This document shows, in pieces, positions 59,001 to 64,000 of a DNA stretch of 64,000 bases. The notes under the pieces were generated by a model. The model was not told where the DNA came from. It searched no databases and saw only the letters and a program-made list of their open reading frames with translations. Source of the DNA: Palsa-89 sp963824345 (lineage in GTDB: Bacteria > Acidobacteriota > Terriglobia > Bryobacterales > Bryobacteraceae); the NCBI GenBank assembly GCA_963824345.1, contig CAWGOZ010000014.1, positions 1 through 64,000 on the forward strand, written 5' to 3'. How positions within the stretch are numbered: position 1 is the stretch's first letter; every line of letters starts with the position of its first letter. Position numbers and translations under genes: made by a program.

Positions 59001-61469
59001 ATGGACCAACTCAGGCAGGTGTTTCGAAGGCTCAGCCGGGCGCCAATGTTTACAGCCGTCACCCTGCTCACGCTGGGCCTTGGCGTGGGCGCCACTGCCT
59101 TGATCTTCAGCGTTGTGGAAAACGTATTGTTGAAGCCTCTGCCCTATCCCCACGCCGAGCAGTTGATCGGCGTTTGGTACACCGCGCCGGGCGTCGGAAT
59201 CAAAGAACTCAACATCGCCCCATCCGTCTACTTCATCGATCGCGAGCAGAGCGCCACGCTTCAGGACATCGGCGCCTACGATCGCGACTCGCTCAGCGTA
59301 ACCGGGGTGGGAGAACCGGAGCATGTCGCCGGGTTTGACGTCACTGATGGCACGCTGCGAATTCTGGGCGTGGCGCCGGCCCTGGGCCGGTTGTTTACCC
59401 GCGAGGACGATTCGCCCGGCAGTCCGGCAACCGCGCTGCTGTCCTACGATTACTGGCGCCGGAGATTCGATGGCGCGGCGTCGGTGATTGGGCGCTCGAT
59501 CATTGTCGATGGCAAGCCGCGCCAAATCATTGGGGTGTAGCCGCGGGGCTTTCAATTTCTCGATGATACGGATGACCCGGCGCTGTTCCTGCCATTCCGG
59601 TGGGATCGCAATAAAACGAATTTGGGCAATTTTAGTTACAATGCGCTGGCCCGCTTGAAGCCCGGTGTCACCATGGAGCAGGCCAGCGCGGACATGGCGC
59701 GGCTTCTGCCGGTGGTCATGCGAAGCTTTCCCGCACCGGAGGGGTTCAGTGCCAAGTTATTCGAAAATGCGCGTATTTCTCCCAACCTTCGGTCGTTGAA
59801 GCGGGTGGTGGTCGGCGACGTGGGTAGCGTGTTGTGGGTCTTGATGGGCTCCATCGCAATGGTGTTGTTGATCGCTTGCGCCAACGTTGCGAACCTGCTG
59901 CTGGTGCGCGCGGAGGGGCGCCGCCATGAATTGGTGATTCGCGCGGCTCTAGGCGCGGGACGGCGGCGCGTGGCTGCGGATCTGCTGCTCGAGAGCCTCG
60001 TCCTGGGCGTGCTCGGGAGCCTGCTTGGATTGGCATTCGCCTATGCCGGACTGCGCGTTCTGCTCGCAATCTCGCCCGCCGGTCTTCCGCGCATCCGCGA
60101 AATCGGCATCGATATTCCAGTGCTGCTCTTCACGCTGCTACTGGCGCTCCTCTCCAGTCTTTTAATTGGCTTGATTCCCGTCTTCAAGTACGCGGGCGCT
60201 AGTTTGAACAACACCCTCCGCGAGGGAGGACGTTCCCTCAGCCAAAGCCGCGAACGGCATCGCGCGCGAAACGCTCTCGTAATTCTACAGGTTGCGATGG
60301 CGCTGGTTCTGCTGATTTGTTCGGGACTGATGATTCGTACCTTCCGGGCCCTGCTGCATGTGCCGCCCGGATTCACGGCGCCCAACACCATCCAGACGTT
60401 CCGCCTGTATATCCCGGAGACACAAGTGCCGGATTCCCAGCGTGAGCGGTTGGTCCGCATGGAACAGCAGATGTTAAACAACGTCGCGGCAATTCCCGGA
60501 GTTTCCGCCGTCAGCTTCGCAAGCTCCATGCCGATGGACGGAAGTTCCTCCGCCGATGTTCTGGTAGCCCAGGATCACCCGAACAAAGAAGGCCAGCTTC
60601 CGCCCATACGACGCTTCAAATTCATTTCGCCGGGATTTTTCGCGACGCTGGGTACTCCGCTGGTGGCCGGACGCGATCTGACGTGGACCGACATCTACCA
60701 GAAGATTCCGGCCGCAATTATCTCCGAGAGTTTTGCGCGGGAATATTGGCGTGACGCGCCGAGCGCGCTCGGCAAAAGAATCCGCGTCGCCAGTACCGAC
60801 GATTGGCGCGAAATCGTCGGCGTCGCCGGCGATACCCACGACGACGGGGTCAACCGGCCGGCGCCTGCTTCCGTGTACTGGCCCATCATGATGGACCACT
60901 ACGAGGGTCAGAAGGAGATGCTGCACCGGGGCATCGCGCTGGCCATTCGCAGTCCGCGGGCCGGTTCGCAAAACTTCATGAAGGATATCCAGCAGGCGGT
61001 GTGGTCGCTCGATCCGGATCTGCCGCTCGCGAGCGTTCACACGCTAGGCTACTATTACACCAAATCCATGGCCCGGACCTCCTTCACGCTGGTGATGCTG
61101 GGCGCGGCCGGAGGCATGGCTCTGCTGCTTGGAATCGTGGGCATTTACGGCGTCATCTCCTATTCGGTCTTGCAGCGCACGCGCGAGATTGGCATTCGCA
61201 TGGCGCTGGGCGCCGAAAGGCATGCCATCACCGCAATGTTTGTGCGCGATGGGTTGCTGCTCACCGGCATCGGCGCGGCATGCGGGCTGCTGGCGGCTTT
61301 TGCCGCGATGCGTCTCATGTCGTCAATGCTGTTTAACGTGAGCCCGGTCGATCCCCTCACCTACGCTGCGATCACGGCCGGCGTGTTCGCCGCGGCCTGC
61401 CTGGCCTGCTATTTCCCCTCGCGCCGCGCGGCCACCGTCGACCCGGTAACGGCCCTGCACGCCGAGTAA
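59001..61469 (+). pseudogene. ADOP-type permease interrupted by an in-frame amber codon
   Basis: A third ADOP permease of 823 codons, starting MDQLRQVFRRLSRAPMFTAV at 59001 and ending ATVDPVTALHAE. After codon 179 a TAG (59538-59540) interrupts the frame: the protein reads GKPRQIIGV, stop, PRGFQFLDDTDDPALFLPFR, and continues in the same frame to 61469. Family members have a Met, Leu or other residue at this site (IIGVxPxGF). One base change (for example TTG to TAG) explains it. The rest has no frameshift and both halves look fully conserved, so the event is recent, or the codon is an error or is read through. Confidence 0.85.
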
Positions 61470-61513
61470 CCGGCCGGGGGAGCTTGCCTGGCCGGTGCCC
61501 CAGCAGAGGCCTT

Positions 61514-61522
61514 TGGTATAAT
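61514..61522 (+). promoter_or_regulatory. Extended -10 promoter before phoH
   Basis: TGGTATAAT at 61514-61522 has the TGn extension and a perfect TATAAT. No good -35 box is visible. The transcription start would fall close to 61529, near the leader ORF start at 61532. Confidence 0.6.
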
Positions 61523-61531
61523 TTAAGGCAG

Positions 61532-61612
61532 ATGTTTGCTTTTCCTCCGCCCTCGCGGATGAAAGTTCCCGTTCTCGGTCCCCGCTTGAACCGCGCTGTC
61601 ATCCTGGAATGA
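61532..61612 (+). CDS. Leader ORF of 26 codons coupled to phoH
   Basis: A short ORF, MFAFPPPSRMKVPVLG and so on to a final LE, starts nine bases after the -10 box and ends with TGA overlapping the phoH ATG (ATGA). AAGG lies just before the start, but the distance is short; the transcript may be nearly leaderless. phoH has no clear own ribosome-binding site, so translation of this ORF may load ribosomes on phoH. Whether the peptide itself matters is unknown. Confidence 0.45.
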   Translation: MFAFPPPSRMKVPVLGPRLNRAVILE

Positions 61613-62670
61613 AACTCAGCGTTCAGATCACTCGCGGCATCGAGTCCCTGTTCGGCACTCGCGACGAAAACATCCGAGTTCTCGAGAGCGGGCTGAAGGT
61701 CACCGCCAGCCTGTTGAACGACTCGCTCGAAATCGAAGGCGCCGAAGCGGATGTGATTCGCGCCGCCGGCATTCTCGAAGATTATGTCGCTTTAGTGAAG
61801 GAAGGCCTGAGCTTCGCCAACGGCGACCTGAACAGTTATCTGCGCGTGGTTACGGCCGACCCCGAAGTCACTTTACGCAGCCTGGTCCACAGCGGGCGCC
61901 AGCGAAACTTCGGAAAGAAGACCCTCGCGCCCAAGACCGTAAACCAGCGCCGCTATGTCGAGGCCATCGAGCGGCACGACCTGGTTTTCGGCGTCGGACC
62001 GGCGGGCACCGGAAAAACATATCTGGCCGTTGCCATGGCGGTTTCGGCGCTGTTAAGCAAGCGCGTCTCACGCATCGTGCTGACGCGTCCGGCCGTGGAA
62101 GCCGGCGAACGCCTGGGATTCCTGCCCGGCAATCTGCAGGAAAAAGTGGATCCGTATCTGCGCCCGCTCTACGACGCCCTGTACGACATGCTGGAAGCCG
62201 ACCGCGTGGAGAAGCTGCTCGAGCGGGCCGTCATTGAAGTGGCGCCCATCGCGTTCATGCGCGGCCGCACACTCAACGACAGTTTCATTATTCTCGACGA
62301 AGCGCAGAACAGTACCGCCGAGCAGATGAAGATGGTGCTGACGCGCCAGGGCTTCAACTCCAAAATGGTGGTGACGGGCGACCTCACCCAGATCGACTTG
62401 CCTTCCGGAAAGCGCAGCGGCTTAACCGACGCCGTGGAAGTGCTGCGCGGCATCGAAGGAATCAGCTTCGTTTATTTCGACGAACGCGACGTCGTTCGCC
62501 ATAGCCTGGTGCAGAAGATCGTCAAAGCCTACGAGCGGCATCAGGAAGCCATCGGCGCCGGACGCCAGCTGGCTTTGCGGCTCACTGAAGCGGCGTCGGA
62601 AGGCGCCATTCCCGGCGGTGAACCGCTCCCCGTTGCGCCCGTGGAAAACCGCGAGATTCCGCTGGTCTAA
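61609..62670 (+). CDS. ybeZ: PhoH family ATPase (YbeZ)
   Basis: A 353-residue PhoH protein. An N-terminal KH-like part is followed by Walker A GPAGTGKT (130-137) and Walker B FIILDEAQN (226-234), and the motif GRTLNDSF. PhoH/YbeZ is an ATPase that works with YbeY, and the next gene is ybeY, then the CNNM protein; this order is standard. The C-terminal 40 residues are variable. Confidence 0.95.
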   Translation: MKLSVQITRGIESLFGTRDENIRVLESGLKVTASLLNDSLEIEGAEADVIRAAGILEDYVALVKEGLSFANGDLNSYLRVVTADPEVTLRSLVHSGRQRNFGKKTLAPKTVNQRRYVEAIERHDLVFGVGPAGTGKTYLAVAMAVSALLSKRVSRIVLTRPAVEAGERLGFLPGNLQEKVDPYLRPLYDALYDMLEADRVEKLLERAVIEVAPIAFMRGRTLNDSFIILDEAQNSTAEQMKMVLTRQGFNSKMVVTGDLTQIDLPSGKRSGLTDAVEVLRGIEGISFVYFDERDVVRHSLVQKIVKAYERHQEAIGAGRQLALRLTEAASEGAIPGGEPLPVAPVENREIPLV

Positions 62671-62681
62671 AAATTCCTGCC

Positions 62682-63140
62682 ATGCCCAACGAGCAGACCA
62701 CTCTGCTATACCATCCGGCCACGCCGGGCCTGGCGCGGGCCTTTTCACGGAAGGAAGCTCGCGCATTTGCCAAACGTCTGGAGCTGGAGCTTACACGCGG
62801 ACGTCCATTCACCTGCCTGATCGCGGGCGATCCCGAGCTGCGGCGGCTCAACCGCGATTTTCGCCGCCAGGATCGCGCCACCGATGTGCTCGCTTTCCCG
62901 TCCCGGCAGTCGCTCGGTTTCCTGGGCGATGTTGCGATTTCATTCCAGCATGCCAGGCGTCAGGCCGCCGAGTTCGGACACCCTGTGGGCCGTGAAATCG
63001 AGATCCTGATGCTGCACGGCGTTCTGCATTTGCTGGGCTTCGATCACGAGCGGGACCGCGGCCAGATGGCGCGCGCGGAACGCAAGTGGCGCGCAACGCT
63101 GGGACTCCCCAATGGCCTGATCGCACGGGTGCGAAGATGA
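62682..63140 (+). CDS. ybeY: Endoribonuclease YbeY
   Basis: A 152-residue protein with zinc site LHGVLHLLGFDHE: His112, His116 and His122. It is involved in 16S rRNA 3' maturation and quality control of 70S ribosomes. It follows phoH by 11 bases. Confidence 0.96.
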   Translation: MPNEQTTLLYHPATPGLARAFSRKEARAFAKRLELELTRGRPFTCLIAGDPELRRLNRDFRRQDRATDVLAFPSRQSLGFLGDVAISFQHARRQAAEFGHPVGREIEILMLHGVLHLLGFDHERDRGQMARAERKWRATLGLPNGLIARVRR

Positions 63141-63156
63141 CCCCGAGGCCTTTAGT

Positions 63157-64000
63157 ATGACCTGGTTTGCCGTCGGCGCCACCATCGTCTGGGCCGTCCT
63201 GTTGTGCGTCATCACGGTGGTTCAAGTCCTGTACATGGAATCGCTGCGCCTGCGCTCGCGCGATTTGCCCGCGCTGCAATTCTTCAAGGAGACTCTCGAA
63301 GACCGCATCGGGGTGCGGGGCGACGACGGCCTGCTCGCGTTTTCCCTGATCAAGCACACCTTGATCCTGCTGTTAGGCGTATGCTTCCTGGCCACCCGCG
63401 AAGGCGATCCGGGGCTCTGGCAGAATCTTTTCGAGGCGGCGCTCTTCGCCTGGCTCACCATGCTGCTCTCCACCTATGTGCTGGCCCAGGTGCTGTACCG
63501 CAAGACCACCGGACGCTGGCTGCTTCCGCTCGCTCCCCTGCTGCGCATATGCGCGCTGCTGGTGCGCCCGCTCACCGCGCTGTTGGGCTTCTTTCAATCC
63601 CTGGTGGAACTCTCCGAGACCGCCGCAACGGCAGAGGAGAGCCCCAGCCCGGCACAGGACATCGAGGCGCTCATCTCGGCCGGCGAAGAGGAAGGCCTCA
63701 TCGAGAAGGACGACCGCAAGCTGATCGAATCCGTGGTGGCCTTTGGCGACAAGACCGTCCGCGAAGTGATGACGCCGCGCCCCAAAATGGTGGCCATCGA
63801 TGCCAACCGCTCGCTCGAGGACCTGCGCGAGCTGGTGATTCACGAACAATATTCCCGCATTCCGGTTTACGACCAAACCATCGACAACATCATCGGCTTC
63901 GTGCACGTGCGGGACATGTTCGAGCTCGACGAAGCCGACCGCCAGGGCCGCCGCGTCCGGGAACTGGCCCGCCCCATCCGGCTGATTCCCGAAACCAAGC
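63157..64000 (+). CDS. CNNM/CBS-domain protein (CorC/HlyC-like), 3' end cut by the window
   Basis: Starts ATG at 63157, 16 bases after ybeY, and stays open for 281 codons to the window edge. Three or four hydrophobic segments come first (MTWFAVGATIVWAVLLCVIT, HTLILLLGVCFLATRE and others), then the cytosolic DIEALISAGEEEGLIEKDDRKLIESVVAFGDKTVREVMTPR, the hallmark of CNNM/CorC-type proteins, and the first CBS domain. Members are linked to magnesium/cobalt transport. The C-terminal CorC_HlyC domain is beyond the edge. Confidence 0.9.
   Translation, partial: MTWFAVGATIVWAVLLCVITVVQVLYMESLRLRSRDLPALQFFKETLEDRIGVRGDDGLLAFSLIKHTLILLLGVCFLATREGDPGLWQNLFEAALFAWLTMLLSTYVLAQVLYRKTTGRWLLPLAPLLRICALLVRPLTALLGFFQSLVELSETAATAEESPSPAQDIEALISAGEEEGLIEKDDRKLIESVVAFGDKTVREVMTPRPKMVAIDANRSLEDLRELVIHEQYSRIPVYDQTIDNIIGFVHVRDMFELDEADRQGRRVRELARPIRLIPETK

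Noticed and set aside
59622..61469. Separate gene starting at 59622
   Set aside because: It is the second part of the amber-interrupted permease. The start is a TTG within the conserved protein and no ribosome-binding site precedes it.
61469..61496. ACCGGCC/GGCCGGT inverted repeat after the broken ADOP gene
   Set aside because: It could be a weak terminator, but no T-run follows, so I do not list it as one.

Overview
The window looks like chromosome of an acidobacterium of the Solibacter/Bryobacter type (Bryobacterales). The base composition is GC-rich. Three proteins are ADOP-type permeases, the acidobacterial duplicated orphan permeases. One secreted protein ends in the Solibacter-type C-terminal domain of the TIGR03437 kind. 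There are also carboxypeptidase-regulatory-like secreted proteins, bactofilin, LptD (so an outer membrane is present) and a TIGR03790-type protein. Assignments are from sequence reading alone; no database search was run.

Layout. 0-5.2 kb: a peptidoglycan-binding protein coupled to alanine dehydrogenase, then a coupled reverse-strand trio (ABC-F ATPase, YprB-like nuclease, lipoprotein). 5.2-10.4 kb: TIGR03790 and DUF2252 proteins, MmcQ/YjbR, bactofilin, a methyltransferase and a PilT-like ATPase. 10.6-15.3 kb: DUF3300 protein with a very long Gly/Ala/Arg tail overlapping a SYLF protein, then an Fpg/Nei glycosylase and a GT39-like glycosyltransferase. 15.3-19.0 kb: a tight four-gene operon of exported proteins (tandem VOC, metallo-beta-lactamase fold with altered metal motif, two related unknowns). 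19.1-28.1 kb: TIGR03437-type repeat protein, LptD, zinc-ribbon RDD protein and a lone CzcA-type RND pump. 28.2-31.1 kb: ClpS, tmRNA (ssrA), VapBC, a charged secreted protein and a second SYLF protein with a clear terminator.

31.2-39.1 kb: secreted unknown, ApaG, ZapA, a ZapB-like coiled coil, L20/L35, a 34-codon TatA-like mini membrane protein, then a full isc operon (iscR-iscS-iscU-iscA-hscB-hscA-iscX) without ferredoxin. 39.2-49.8 kb: an orphan ParD antitoxin, two coupled carboxypeptidase-regulatory-like proteins, an amino acid permease and two ADOP permeases around a small membrane protein. 49.8-58.9 kb: CocE-type hydrolase, methyltransferase, GAPDH, BamE-like protein coupled to a CPBP protease, short ThiE-like protein, ModC and ModB without ModA, a VOC protein and an AraC regulator. 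59.0-64.0 kb: a third ADOP permease broken by one in-frame amber codon, then the phoH-ybeY-corC cluster, with a short leader ORF joined to phoH.

The points most worth a second look are the exported VOC/MBL/unknown operon, the fourfold repeat with regularly spaced cysteine pairs in the TIGR03437-type protein, a dispersed hairpin element with a compensatory base change, heptanucleotide repeats inside two neighbouring genes, the mini TatA-like ORF, the phoH leader ORF, and the amber-interrupted ADOP gene. There is no gene-free stretch over 300 bases and I saw no CRISPR array, prophage, insertion sequence or tRNA gene.
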